This document shows, in pieces, positions 35,808 through 47,175 of a stretch of DNA of 64,000 bases. Below the pieces are notes generated by a model, which was not told the DNA's origin, searched no databases, and was given only the letters and a program-made list of their open reading frames with translations. Made by a program: the position numbers and the translations under genes. Within the stretch, counting starts at the first letter, position 1, and every line of letters begins with the position of its first letter. The stretch spans positions 806,001-870,000 of the forward strand of contig CM018697.1 of NCBI GenBank assembly GCA_009363875.1, given 5' to 3'. The stretch comes from Mikania micrantha. Taxonomy: Eukaryota > Streptophyta > Magnoliopsida > Asterales > Asteraceae.

Positions 35808-36410
35808 TCATCTTTTACCTGGTTCATAATGTACACAGGTATGACATGTATATCGTCAACACCTTTCAGTATTGTAATTAAAAAACTTACCTAAAGATGA
35901 ACTACCATCACTTGACTCATGTAATGCTCGAATAGAAACATCCACAGATCCTTTGGGTTTATTTGAATTCTTCTTTCTCAGTGGAAAACTCACAAATTCA
36001 TCAACATTTAATGCTTCAGAACTGTTTTTTTTTTGCTTATCAAGAAACTCTTTCAACACAATGCTTGCAGTCCTTTGAAGTCTCTTTTTCAAAAACACAA
36101 AATCAATGCTATAAACTTCAACACGGAGGGCCAAATCTTCAAATCTTGAATCAGAGTTAACTGAAGTTGAAAACTTGGTTTTCCATATGGGATTTTCATT
36201 CCCAGAAGCATCAACTTTGGTGCAATATTTGTTGCTGGGATCGCACCACCCAACATCAAACCATTGCAGTTTCCGTTGTGATGAAGTTCTTGTGAGTCCT
36301 TTGGCAGGAATCAAGCAAATTTCAACCCAAATCTTGAATATATACGAGGCAATTTTGGTAGAAGAATACACACAAATGCAATGAAAAAATACAAGCATTT
36401 GAGATACCAT
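35808..36410 (-). CDS. C2-domain protein gene, copy 2 (frame intact)
   Basis: The exon 36332-35891 is open throughout: 147 residues of a C2-like domain continuing through KQKKNSSEALNVDEF and GSVDVSIRALHESSDGSSSL to a GTAAGT donor. The longest open frame starts at 36410, but the residues before WVEI look like translated intron or leader, so the start is uncertain. A final mini-exon at 35818-35808 (GKR-stop) fits the phase. Compared with copy 1 it has 10 A instead of 8 in the critical run, so this is the copy able to encode the domain. Confidence 0.6.
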
Positions 36411-36547
36411 ATATACTGCTAAAAAATCTGTACAAGGGTATAGAAAATCATATTAATTCCTAACAATAACATAATTAAAATTATAAATTATTATGCTTGA
36501 TGATACATCAATCAAAACCATTTTTTTTTTTTTTGATTAAATGGATG

Positions 36548-37691
36548 TTAAGGTTTCCTAAGTGGTGGAACAATCAGCAATTTTCTACCAGCACTTACAA
36601 CCGCATCATTGCCACTCCTGGTATACATCATTGTTGTAGATTCAAGTATATCATCTCCAAATCCACACGCCTTGAAGAAATTCCTGAGGGTAATTAACAC
36701 TCCAGTTAACATACATGTCTGGTTTTAATATCTAGTTTGCAGGAAACTTACATTTCTTGATCAGAACATAGAGCTGCTATGTCATATATGCCTTTATTTG
36801 TAAGCAATCTGCAATATTTCATAAATTTTTGTATAGATATAACTTGAAGAACATGAGCAATTCTGTAAAAGATTATGCAAGGAGTTGGGATTAACTGGAA
36901 TTCACAAACCTTATAATCCTTTGAAGAATCATTTTCCCGATTCCTCGACCTTGTAGCGTGGGGATTACCTGCAAAGTGACTGGTACAAGATTACATGAAT
37001 ATAAATTCAGATAACATAATCTGTCAACAATTTTGAACACAGATCAGATAGATGCATAAGGGTTAGTTTTACAACCCATATACAATTTCAAGAAACTTGC
37101 TTTTGCATCTTTAAAGATACCAAGTTCATTTGATTTGATTTGATTTGATTTTATCAAAGAAGAAATAAATCATCAAGAACAAATATTTGAATAAAAAACG
37201 AATGAACAGGGGAATAATTTGTTTGGAAATCAAGGAGATGAAATCAACATTTTTAGGGTTTTTACCATGACATCATAAATTGAAGCAGTTAATGCTTCAT
37301 CAGATACAGCTCTACCGAATCCCACCAAATGTCCAGTAACAGGCGTCACTGGAATCATTCTCCGGTACCAATCACCTCCGGCGGTCGATTCCAGCCCGGC
37401 GAAGACAGAAACAACCACGGAGCTGTGTGATAGAGCAATTCTAAGTTTGTCGACGGCGACGGGCTCCAATCTTCCGTCCGGCAAGATATTAGGGAAACGG
37501 TGGAAGGAATGATTGCAGGTGTTGCAGAGATCACGTAAATGAATCGGATTTACATCTGACAAATTGGTTGATATGAAAATTGGGGGCGTTGGCCGCCGTC
37601 GGTGTCGGTGGCGGACTGGTAGGTTGTGGGTGCTGAATATTTTCGCCGGCGAGAGGGTTTGTCCGCCGTGAATTGAACCCACGAACACCAT
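36548..37691 (-). CDS. GNAT N-acetyltransferase, plastid-type, copy 2
   Basis: Exons 37691-37266, 36968-36910, 36808-36752 and 36683-36548, the same lengths as copy 1 (426, 59, 57, 136), 225 residues. Differences seen: GHLVGF instead of GQLVGF, FKACGFG instead of FKGCGFG, and YTRS instead of YSRS. The last two match the form I expect in plant relatives, suggesting copy 1 carries the derived residues. The intron 3 acceptor is CAG here and AAG in copy 1. A 2 bp insertion upstream of the ATG removes the longer N-terminal frame of copy 1. Confidence 0.85.
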
Positions 37692-38217
37692 TTTACACTC
37701 TCTCCGTCAGTCTAGTAAATTCCGCGAGGTAAATTCACCTTTTTTTGATTCAATCACAACAGTCACAATCCATTCACTTCAAGAACAAGATAAGAAGATG
37801 CATATCATGCAAGTAGGGTCTCAATGGGGACCCTACCAGTGGCCCATGACAAAATCTGCTATCAATCTTTAATCCCAAAATTATCGTAGCTCAACTATTA
37901 TCGAATGTTGGTCGATCAAATTATGAAAAATTGATCAAGATATGTTATCATCCAGAGTGTAATTTCAGTAGGGTTTTAAAGACCACAGATATAAAAAAAT
38001 TCATGCATTTGCACACCATTTGCTCGATGAAATGCCAAGCCCGGATCATAGAGTACAAAATTCAAGCAATTGCAATGTTCTATTAGAAGGTCAAAATTGT
38101 CATTTTACTCATTTCACTTCTGATATTTGAAAAGACGAATCCAAAGACTAGAAAGTTTGTAGAACCTGATGCCTCAGAATATCCTGCTGATAATCATAAA
38201 AAAGTTTAAATTCCCAA

Positions 38218-39395
38218 CAGGGCCGGCTCAAGCATCTCCAGGGCCCTAGGCGAAATTCAAATCCGGGGCCCTTCTCTCACACTAAATAGTTGTCGTTAAA
38301 AACTCTCCTCCTTTGATGATATAGATTCGTATAAGTAACTAATAAGATAACGTAATCTAACTAATAACCAAACCTGTTTGAACTAAAAATGAATCAAACT
38401 TGAAACTAATTCATATGTAATAAATCAAATGATTGAAATTAAATGAAAATAAGAGATGTAGCTAATAACCTGTTCAAACTTCTAACCACAAATTAATCCA
38501 ACTTCAAACATGTTCAAACTACAAATGAATCAAACTTGAAACTATTTAACCTGTTCTAAATCAAAAAATGAATCAAAGTATCAAACTAATCAAGCTAACA
38601 AAGTATCAAACAAAAAAAATAAGACTGAGCCCAAACTATGAATCAAAAATATCAAACCAAAAAATTAATAAGTAACCTGTTCAAACCAAAAAAATGAATG
38701 AAAGTATCAAACTACAAAGACCAGAAAATCAAATTAATCAAACTAACAATCAATCAAAAAAAGACTAGAAAATTAATCAAACTATCAAAGTATTAAGAAC
38801 CAAATACCAAAGTTTAACAGGTGCACACCAAACGACATAAATCAAACCTGAACCCAAATGCCGACCGGTTTTCCGGCTGCTGGCTCCGCTGTGGCAGTGG
38901 CTACGGCATACTAGCGGACGAGTAATCGATTCGTGTGACTGAGTGTCTGAGAGAGTAATCGATGGCGACGAGGGGGCGCCGTCTGTGACAGAGGTATAGA
39001 AGAAGAAGAAGATGGATCCTAGTCCTACGAGATGGAGGAAGAATCGAAGCGTGATGTCGCCTGCTCCGCTGCTCGCTTTATTGTCTTCTTCGTAACTCAA
39101 TACTAACAAGTTGAAATATTGTGTGACATGAAAGTATGAAACCCTAAAATTCCAATTTCCTGTCAGGAGCCGAGGGCATGCAGTGTGGGTTTTGCGTTTT
39201 CTCCGGCCTCCAAGTAATTGACTTGAGCCCAATATGCAGGATAATCTAAGCCCAGTACGGTACTACCTATTTTTCGGTTAAAACATGTAAATAGCAAGCC
39301 CACATATATAAAACTTAATTTTTAAAATAGGGGCCCTATAAAATTGGAGGGCCCTAGGCAATAGCCTAAAATTTAGGCCCATTGGGCCGGACCTG
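38218..39395. mobile_element. 1.18-kb hAT-like element segment
   Basis: Begins CAGGGCCGGCTC and contains an inner 3' end GGGCCGGACCTG at 39395; both ends carry AGGGCCC motifs. The sequence after 39395 (ATGTACAT) does not repeat ATTCCCAA, so either its right flank was replaced or this inner end is not the true partner. Confidence 0.6.
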
Positions 39396-39443
39396 ATGTA
39401 CATTTGTTTGGTGCTATCATTTAAGATTTTCATTGGTTTGGTT

Positions 39444-41826
39444 TAGAGATGCTCAAATAAACCGGTTCGGGTCGTCAAACCGGTTTCAAAACCGGTTTTT
39501 TTTGGTCCACAAACTGGTTCCCCCCAAACCGGTTTCCAACCCGGTCCGAACCGTAGGTTTGGGATAGGTTTGGGTTTTCGACCGTTGGAATAGGTTTGGA
39601 ACCGAACCTAACCGGTTCCCAAACCGGTTCCCAAACCGGTTTCCAAACCGGTTTAACGGCTAGTTTCGAATGTGACCGTTTTTTTGCATAAAAAGAGCCG
39701 TTGGAGCCTCTTTTTGACCGTTTTTTTTGTTTTTTTTGCATTCTAGACCCCATAAGTTTAGTATAAATAGGTAGTGGTTGTTTAGGTTCAATCACACAAC
39801 TCTCAAACGCAAAAAACGCTCTCAAAACGCAAAAAACGCTCTCCAAACTCTCAAAACGAAAACCCGCTCACAAATGGCTTCATCAAGTGCTAACTCTTCC
39901 GTTGGTTGTGGTGCTTCAACAAACCTTGATGTTGTTGAAGTTGTTCCTACGAAGAGGAATCCCGAAATATGGAAAAACTACGATTTGTGTAGGATGTCGA
40001 GCGGTTCGAATAAAGCTCGTTGCAAGCTTTGTGGTTCTTTTTTCAAACACGACGCGAATACTACTTTGAAAAACCATCATGAGTTCAAGTATTGCAAAGC
40101 TTTGAAGAACGAAGCGGCACGAGGTCAACCGACGATGTCAAACGACGAAAGTATTTTCGCTTATAGTGTCGATGCGGTTCGGGAGCAAATGGCGCAATTT
40201 GTGATTCAACAAAGTTTGCCATTTAACCACTTCGACAACCCTCGTCTAACTCGACTCATTCAACAAACTCTTCAACCTCGTTACACACACGTAAGTCGTT
40301 CTACCATAAGAAGAGATTGTTTAAAAATGTGGAAAAAAGCTAAAAATGAACTTATTTTGGGTTTTGAAAACTTACAAACCGGCGTTAGTTTAACTTGTGA
40401 TGTTTGGTCCGCTCCACATGGTTCACCCGACTCGTACATTTGTGTTACCACTCATTGGGTACAACCCGATAAGTGGCAATTAATGAAACGTACGGTTGCG
40501 TTTGAGTTATTTGATTATCCTCACACGGGTAAGAATTTATTTTATGTTTTAGATAAAGTTATAAAAACTTTTAAATTGGAAAACAAAATATTTTCAATCT
40601 CATTTGATAACGCGTCGAATAATACGCGTGCGGTCCAACAACTAATTTTAAAATACAAACCTATTTGCGAAGGTGTTTTTTTTCATAGTCGATGTGTTGC
40701 ACACAACATTAATTTGGCGGTTCAAGACGGGATTAAAACTATTGAAGATATAAAAGATAAATTTAAACAAATGCTACACGACATTTTTAGCTCAACCAAA
40801 CGACATACTCATTATCGTCGTTTTTGTAAAGAATCGAATTCTAGATACCTAGGTCCAAATTGGGACGTAACAACTAGGTGGGATTCGACATGTAACATGT
40901 TTGAGAAAGCTATACAACAAAAAGAAAGTTTGATTGTTTACCATAATCTCTTAGCGCAAAAGGGTCGGGTTGAAGCATTTAATCCGTCGGGTTGGGAAAC
41001 TATTGAACAAATAGCAAAAATGCTTCATGTTTTTAAAACCGCAACAACATTTTTATCCGGTGTTTATTATCCAACAAGTCCTTTGGTGCTTAACCAAATT
41101 TATTTAATGAGTTCAAAATTGAATGAAATGTCTTTTAGACAAAAACCTTTAAGTGATATTGTTCCACCAATGAAATCAAAACTTTTAAAATATTTCAAAG
41201 AAATGCCACCGGTTATTACTTGTGCCGCTGCTTTAAACCCTTGCGTAAATGTTGCGGGGGTTGAAACATTACTTGAAAAAATTTGTTACGATTTAGATTT
41301 ACTTGATGTCGATCCTTTATACGCTCAAACATTGCAATCAAGTTTTAACAAACAATTTTCAAATGTGTTTGATGTTTATGTTCAAAAATTTGGAACAACA
41401 TCAACCATACACCAAACAATGAGAAACGCGGCATCAAGTTCTAGTAATTCCGATCCACAAATCGCTTTTTATAATTTACTAATAAATGAGAATAGTAAAA
41501 GGCAAAGAGGCAATACTCCAAGTAGTGAACTTGGAAGATACATTGCCACCGACTTTTTGTCGGGCATGACTCCTCAAGAGTTTATGTCCTTTGATATCTT
41601 GGCTTGGTGGAAGGGTAAGGAAGACCAATTCTCGATCCTATCCGCTATGGACCGAGATCTACTAAGCGTCCAACCTTCTACGGTAGCTTCGGAATCGGCT
41701 TTTTCTGTTAGTGGCAGGGTCATTTCACTAAGAAGAACAAGACTCACTCCTCCGGCGGTAGAGATGTCGATTTGCTTGAAGGATTACTTGGATGCGGCAG
41801 AAAGAGTTCAAGATAGGTCTCCACTT
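39444..41826 (+). mobile_element. Autonomous-type hAT element, 3' truncated
   Basis: Starts TAGAGATGCTCAAATAAACC, followed by about 15 ACCGGTT/AACCGG motifs at 39460-39660 (typical subterminal transposase sites), a TATA-like GTATAAATAGG near 39762 and the transposase gene. The 3' end is missing: the sequence switches to nucleoredoxin exon 2 within GAAGACATTATGG. Confidence 0.8.
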
Positions 41827-41865
41827 GAAGACATTATGGTTATTGTTCTCTGCAAACTGGAGTAG
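39874..41865 (+). CDS. hAT transposase (BED finger, hAT dimerisation), fused 3' end
   Basis: 663 codons. The ATG at 39874 is chosen because the upstream ATG at 39778 lies only about 15 bp after the TATA-like box. Domains: BED zinc finger near residues 25-75 (RCKLCGSFF ... HHEFKYC), catalytic core with CDVWSAPHGS, SFDNASNN and HSRCVAHNINLAVQDG, and C-terminal hAT dimerisation region (LAWWKGKEDQ ... STVASESAFSVSGRVIS). No stops or frameshifts, of the plant RICESLEEPER/Ac-like type. The last roughly 12 codons after SPLED are nucleoredoxin DNA read out of its normal frame, ending at TAG. Transposase could still fold, but the element lacks its right terminus and could act only in trans. Confidence 0.85.
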   Translation: MASSSANSSVGCGASTNLDVVEVVPTKRNPEIWKNYDLCRMSSGSNKARCKLCGSFFKHDANTTLKNHHEFKYCKALKNEAARGQPTMSNDESIFAYSVDAVREQMAQFVIQQSLPFNHFDNPRLTRLIQQTLQPRYTHVSRSTIRRDCLKMWKKAKNELILGFENLQTGVSLTCDVWSAPHGSPDSYICVTTHWVQPDKWQLMKRTVAFELFDYPHTGKNLFYVLDKVIKTFKLENKIFSISFDNASNNTRAVQQLILKYKPICEGVFFHSRCVAHNINLAVQDGIKTIEDIKDKFKQMLHDIFSSTKRHTHYRRFCKESNSRYLGPNWDVTTRWDSTCNMFEKAIQQKESLIVYHNLLAQKGRVEAFNPSGWETIEQIAKMLHVFKTATTFLSGVYYPTSPLVLNQIYLMSSKLNEMSFRQKPLSDIVPPMKSKLLKYFKEMPPVITCAAALNPCVNVAGVETLLEKICYDLDLLDVDPLYAQTLQSSFNKQFSNVFDVYVQKFGTTSTIHQTMRNAASSSSNSDPQIAFYNLLINENSKRQRGNTPSSELGRYIATDFLSGMTPQEFMSFDILAWWKGKEDQFSILSAMDRDLLSVQPSTVASESAFSVSGRVISLRRTRLTPPAVEMSICLKDYLDAAERVQDRSPLEDIMVIVLCKLE

Positions 41866-43130
41866 GCCTTGTAAGGCTTTTATACCACAACTTGTGCAAG
41901 CATATAGTGTTGTAAAAATCACGATTAGTCACCGATTAATCGGTGATTAATCGCTAGTCGGCAGTGTCCTGATTAATTTTGACCTAGTCGGACCAAAAAT
42001 CGCTAGTCGGTCCAAATCGGTCCAAATCGGTCAAAATCGGTCAAAAGCGGACTAATCGGCCGACGCCGATTCAACCGATTCCGGTGACTAGAGGTCCTAA
42101 TCGGCCAAATTCCGGCGATTTAGAGATCTACGGTGATCCAGAGACCAAGAACAGGTGATTACCATGAGTATTTTACACAAATTGAAGCTTAGAATTACCG
42201 ATTGTGGCTCCTCCGGTCGTCTGTCGTCGTCGATCATCTTTCTTCCATCACGTGCCGATTCTTGCTCGTCCATGATCCTCCATCTCCTACCGATTGTAGC
42301 CCTCCATTCGTTTGTAGTCCCCGATCCTCCATCTCCTAGCTCAGTCGTTGATGTCGCCGGTGCCCTACTTCACCTCCCGATATGATCGCACATGTATATA
42401 TCTTTTATATATATATAAAACGTACAGGTTGAGTTACTCAGTTACCCTTTCCCCCCTTTTTTTTGCATTATTACCATTTATACCCTCAAACTTTAAAAAT
42501 TAAATACACTTTCTTTATGTAAGTGTGTGTGTATATATATATATAAATTGTGATGTTATGAAATATTTTGAAGCATTGAAAAATTAATAAGCATAGTGAA
42601 AATTATATATAAATTTTTATGTATATATATAATTTTGTAAAATTATATATAAATTTCCAATCCGATTAATCCCGATTAATCCCGATTAGTCGCTAGTCCC
42701 TACCTCGCCGCCCGACTACCGATTAGCGATTTTTACAACACTGCAAGCATACAACACGCTAAAAGAAACTGGAAAAGAAATAGAAGTCATTTTTGTATCA
42801 TTTGACCGTGATGAAAATGAATATGAAGAACACATAAAGGGCATGCCATGGCTTGTGGTTCCGTTCAATTTAATTTTACAGACAGTTATTGGTAATGCGT
42901 ACAAAGTTAATCAGATTCCATTGTTTATCCCATTGGATGTTGGCACAAAACTGCTTTCAAAAGATGCAGTTGGTCTGATAAATGATTATGGCGCCGATGC
43001 TTTTCCTTTCACCAAGAACAGGCAAGAAGAGTTGAAGGCGTTAGATGAAGCGAAACGTGGAGGAGGGAATTTAATCAAATTATTCACTAATGGGATTGAA
43101 TATTCATTTGTCTATGCTAAATGTGGAAAG
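41827..43130 (+). pseudogene. Nucleoredoxin exon 2 fragment, unit 1
   Basis: 5'-truncated at the hAT junction and split by a MITE (41905-42743). After the MITE the exon continues to the usual donor at 43130. Exon 1 and the first ~12 codons of exon 2 are missing; one residue differs near the end (AKCGK instead of AKGGK). Confidence 0.85.
41905..42743. mobile_element. hAT MITE in nucleoredoxin exon 2, unit 1
   Basis: Terminal repeats TAGTGTTGTAAAAATC and GATTTTTACAACACTG with target duplication CAAGCATA (41897-41904, 42744-42751). 839 bp. Subterminal GATTAATC and AATCGGTC repeats; same family as 14965-15509. The small open frame at 42155-42385 has no recognised domain. Confidence 0.9.
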
Positions 43131-43584
43131 GTTTGTGATTCTTGTTTATTTGTGAATCAAGGGTTCTTGGGATCTTGTTTTCAAACCAATTATCTGATTT
43201 TTTAACTGTTCTTGTAAACAGATTTTGATTATGACCGACAAAATATGTTAGGGCATTTACATATTTTCCCTTCCTAACATCATTTATTACATAAATACCC
43301 AAGTAAACAAGTCAATTACATATTCCCCCTCCCAAAGGGAAATATATAATTGATTTTAAGGGTTGGGTAAACATGTAATAAAGGTTCTCACTAGGGCGTT
43401 ATATGTAAATAATCCAAATATTAATGGGTCAAATAACTGGTTTAGGGAATGTTTGGGTGTGTTTAAAAAGTGATTTAATTAATCAGTATTTAGTGACAAA
43501 ACTAGAATTATAAGTCAAAGCCTCAAAGGGTCATCACAAGGTCCTCCTATCTACAAAATTAAACTCAGTGCTATAACACATTTG

Positions 43585-44579
43585 GTAATGGTTCGTCATT
43601 TGATTGTGTCTTTGGTAAAGATTCATCTTTTGGTATTTATTTATCATTTGATAGGTGGTTTGGTACGTGTTCATCATTATCTTTTTTCGTACCAATTAAA
43701 ACAGAATTAATAAATGTAACTACAAAACTACCTGACCAAATATACCTATTAATTATGATGTACATAACTACCAATTAACCCAAAAAAACCAATCAACCAA
43801 AACAAAATTAATAAATGTAACTAGTTAACTTTTTTTTTTTGAACGGCAAATGTAACTAGTTAACTACAGAACTTGAGAACAATATGATCAAATAAACAAA
43901 TTAACCATAAACCAATTAGCAGTCTAATCATATTACAGATATAACAATTAAGCATAAACCAATAGACAATCTGATCAGATCACAAATATAGGCATATATC
44001 AAAACTAAGAAATATAGAGGCAGAACAAATTAAAGATATTAACATTCTGAAGTGTACCTATGAGCCCTTGAGCAGCCTGTAGAGGCGAGCAAAGCTGCAA
44101 AGAAGAGGCGGTTAGCCCTAGAGTAGCCCTTGAGAAGAGGCGCAGCCGCGAAGAAGATGGTTCAGAGACGGCCAGCCCTTGGGCAAAGGCGCAGAGCCCT
44201 TGTTCAGCACTCGGGAGAACAAGAATCTGACTGTTTGAGATTGAGAGACTGAGACGATGGTCGATTGAGAGACTTAGACGATGGACAATGGTCGATTAAG
44301 AACCTGTATTCTCTATTGCAAACGGTGTTGTAGTGCTCGTCATCACTTCGTCTTCATCTGCAATCAATAGTTCTTCGTGAATCGCGACCCTTCGTCTCCA
44401 TCTGAAGCGTAATTGCTAGTCGCCCTAACTTCACAAATTCATGCCTTCACGTCTGTTGTCTGTTGAAGTCTACAATTGTGAACTGTTGGGCCAATAATTT
44501 TTTTTGAAAAATTTGGGGCCCCTTTGGAAGTGTGGCCCAAAGATAGGGCTTATTTATTTATATAGGTGGGCCGGCCCTG
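43585..44579. repeat. hAT 3' segment, unit 1
   Basis: Begins GTAATGGTTCGTCATTTG directly after the nucleoredoxin intron 2 sequence ...ACATTTG and ends GGGCCGGCCCTG. About 995 bp, nearly identical to 47176-48159 and 49917-50911. No coding frame recognised. Confidence 0.85.
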
Positions 44580-44652
44580 ATTCCCAATCCAAATAGAGTG
44601 AACCAGAAGCAAGCAAGAAAAAGAATTTCCTGGTTTATTGCTTCAAGGTGCC

Positions 44653-46721
44653 ATGGGAGGTGGAGATGCTTGTGAATCTGCTGATTTTTGCACTCTGAAC
44701 TTCAAGACTATCATGGAACAAGAAGGAGTTCATCATCTTTTATATGGTGAACAAAAGGTGTGAAAGAATTCAATCCAAAATGAATTTTGCTAAATTTGAT
44801 TTGAAGTATGATTGTTTTCAGTATAAGGGCTAGAAAATCCATGAGAAATTTCAAACTAATTATAATTTTTTGCATAAAATTACATATTTTATGATTTTAA
44901 ACTGAATTATCAACCACTTTTTAAGTTATTGATAAAATATGCTTATAAACCTAGGATTTATGATGAAATTTGTGTTTTTCCATTGTTCTTTATTCTTTGC
45001 TAGGACCATAGATAAACTCTCCTCAAGTTTAAGAAAAAAATTAGATTATCATGAAAAAAAAACAACAAAAAGTATAAATCGCAAACAAAACGTGTACATT
45101 AATTAAAAATATTAAAAGAATCAAATTTTACCCAATTCAGAACCGTTGAACAAGATAAACGGGTCCAAGCCTCCAAGGTGGCCCAAAGTTCATTGTTAAT
45201 GTGTACAACAAGCTAAATAGCTTCGTTTAAAAGATATATTGTAAACTTTTTGTCTATAATCATATCAAAAACACATGATTAATAAAAAATGACTTAAATT
45301 TAGAAAAGAAAAAAATAATGGGGTTAATCACCCTTTCTGCCATTTTTCCACACCAAATATGAAAATGATCGTGAAATCTATGTTTTTTGTTTATGAGGCT
45401 AGGTACCACTACCATCAGGTAAAGAGAAGACATTATGGTTATTGTTCTCTGCAAACTGGAGTAGGCCTTGTAAGGCTTTTATACCACAACTTGTGCAAGC
45501 ATACAGTGTTGTAAAAATCGCGATTAGTCACCGATTAATCGGTGAGTAATCGCTAGTCGGCAGTGTCCTGATTAATTTTGACCTAGTCGGACCAAAAATC
45601 GCTAGTCGGTCCAAATCGGTCCAAATCGGTCAAAAGCGGACTAATCGGCCGACGCCGATTCAACCGATTCCGGTGACTAGAGGTCCTAATCGGCCAAATT
45701 CCGGCGATTTAGAGATCTACGGTGATCCAGAGACCAAGAGCAGGTGATTACCATGAGTATTTTACACAAATTGAAGCTTAGAATTACCGATTGTGGCTCC
45801 TCCGGTCGTCTGTCGTCGTCGATCATCTTTCTTCCATCACGTGCCGATTCTTGCTCGTCCATGATCCTCCATCTCCTACCGATTGTAGCCCTCCAGTCGT
45901 TTGTAGTCCCCGATCCTCCATCTCCTAGCTCAGTCGTTGATGTCGCCGGTGCCCTACTTCACCTCCCGATATGATCGCACATGTATATATCTTTTATATA
46001 TATATAAAACGTACAGGTTGAGTTACTCAGTTACCCTTTCCCCCCTTTTTTTTGCATTATTACCATTTATACCCTCAAACTTTAAAAATTAAATACACTT
46101 TCTTTATGTAAGTGTGTGTATATATATATATATATAAATTGTGATGTTATGAAATATTTTGAAGCATTGAAAAATTAATAAGCATAGTGAAAATTATATA
46201 TAAATTTTTATGTATATATATAATTTTGTAAAATTATATATAAATTTCCAATCCGATTAATCCCAATTAATCCTGATTAATCGCTAGTCCCTACCTCGCC
46301 GCCCGACTACCGATTAGCGATTTTTACAACACTGCAAGCATACAACACGCTAAAAGAAACTGGAAAAGAAATAGAAGTCATTTTTGTATCATTTGACCGT
46401 GATGAAAATGAATATGAAGAACACATAAAGGGCATGCCATGGCTTGTGGTTCCGTTCAATTTAATTTTACAGACAGTTATTGGTAATGCGTACAAAGTTA
46501 ATCAGATTCCATTGTTTATCCCATTGGATGTTGGCACAAAACTGCTTTCAAAAGATGCAGTTGGTCTGATAAATGATTATGGCGCCGATGCTTTTCCTTT
46601 CACCAAGAACAGGCAAGAAGAGTTGAAGGCGTTAGATGAAGCGAAACGTGGAGGAGGGAATTTAATCAAATTATTCACTAATGGGATTGAATATTCATTT
46701 GTCTATGCTAAAGGTGGAAAG
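44653..46721 (+). pseudogene. Nucleoredoxin exons 1-2, unit 2 (MITE-disrupted)
   Basis: Exon 1 is intact with two residue differences from copy 1 (ESADF, IMEQEG). Exon 2 starts at 45413, is split by the 831 bp MITE after QLVQAY, and resumes to the donor at 46721. Exon 3 is absent. No thioredoxin fold can be made from this unit. Confidence 0.85.
45504..46334. mobile_element. hAT MITE in nucleoredoxin exon 2, unit 2
   Basis: Perfect 17 bp terminal repeats CAGTGTTGTAAAAATCG and CGATTTTTACAACACTG with target duplication CAAGCATA (45496-45503, 46335-46342). Nearly the same sequence and same site as in unit 1, so it was inserted before those units duplicated. Confidence 0.92.
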
Positions 46722-47175
46722 GTTTGTGATTCTTGTTTATTTGTGAATCAAGGGTTCTTGGGATCTTGTTTTCAAACCAATTATCTAATTTTTTAACTGT
46801 TCTTGTAAACAGATTTTGATTATGACCGACAAAATATGTTAGGGCATTTACATATTTTCCCTTCCTAACATCATTTATTACATAAATACCCAAGTAAACA
46901 AGTCAATTACATATTCCCCCTCCCAAAGGGAAATATATAATTGATTTTAAGGGTTGGGTAAACATGTAATAAAGGTTCTCACTAGGGCGTTATATGTAAA
47001 TAATCCAAATATTAATGGGTCAAATAACTGGTTTAGGGAATGTTTGGGTGTGTTTAAAAAGTGATTTAATTAATCAGTATTTAGTGACAAAACTAGAATT
47101 ATAAGTCAAAGCCTCAAAGGGTCATCACAAGGTCCTCCTATCTACAAAATTAAACTCAGTGCTATAACACATTTG

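Larger units (their letters stand above)
38218..44579. mobile_element. Composite insertion bounded by matching hAT ends and TSD
   Basis: The left end CAGGGCCGGCTC at 38218 and right end GGGCCGGCCCTG at 44579 are inverted repeats, and the 8 bp ATTCCCAA lies directly outside both (38210-38217; 44580-44587). Copy 1 has one ATTCCCAA at the equivalent site (near 2786). Inside are a 1178 bp element-like segment, a truncated autonomous hAT, a nucleoredoxin fragment with a MITE, and the shared 3' segment. Confidence 0.75.

Noticed and set aside
38777..39232. 151-residue minus-strand open frame in the hAT-like segment
   Set aside because: Low-complexity stretches, no domain and no start context; non-autonomous element interior.
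38218..39395. Independent complete hAT element
   Set aside because: Terminal repeats are plausible, but the right flank does not repeat ATTCCCAA whereas 44579 does; kept only as a segment.
39778..39873. Upstream ATG for the hAT transposase
   Set aside because: It lies about 15 bp after the TATA-like box, so it is probably before the transcript start; the ATG at 39874 precedes the BED domain normally.
42155..42385. 76-residue open frame, repeated at 45744
   Set aside because: It lies inside a MITE with no recognised domain; conservation reflects duplication only.
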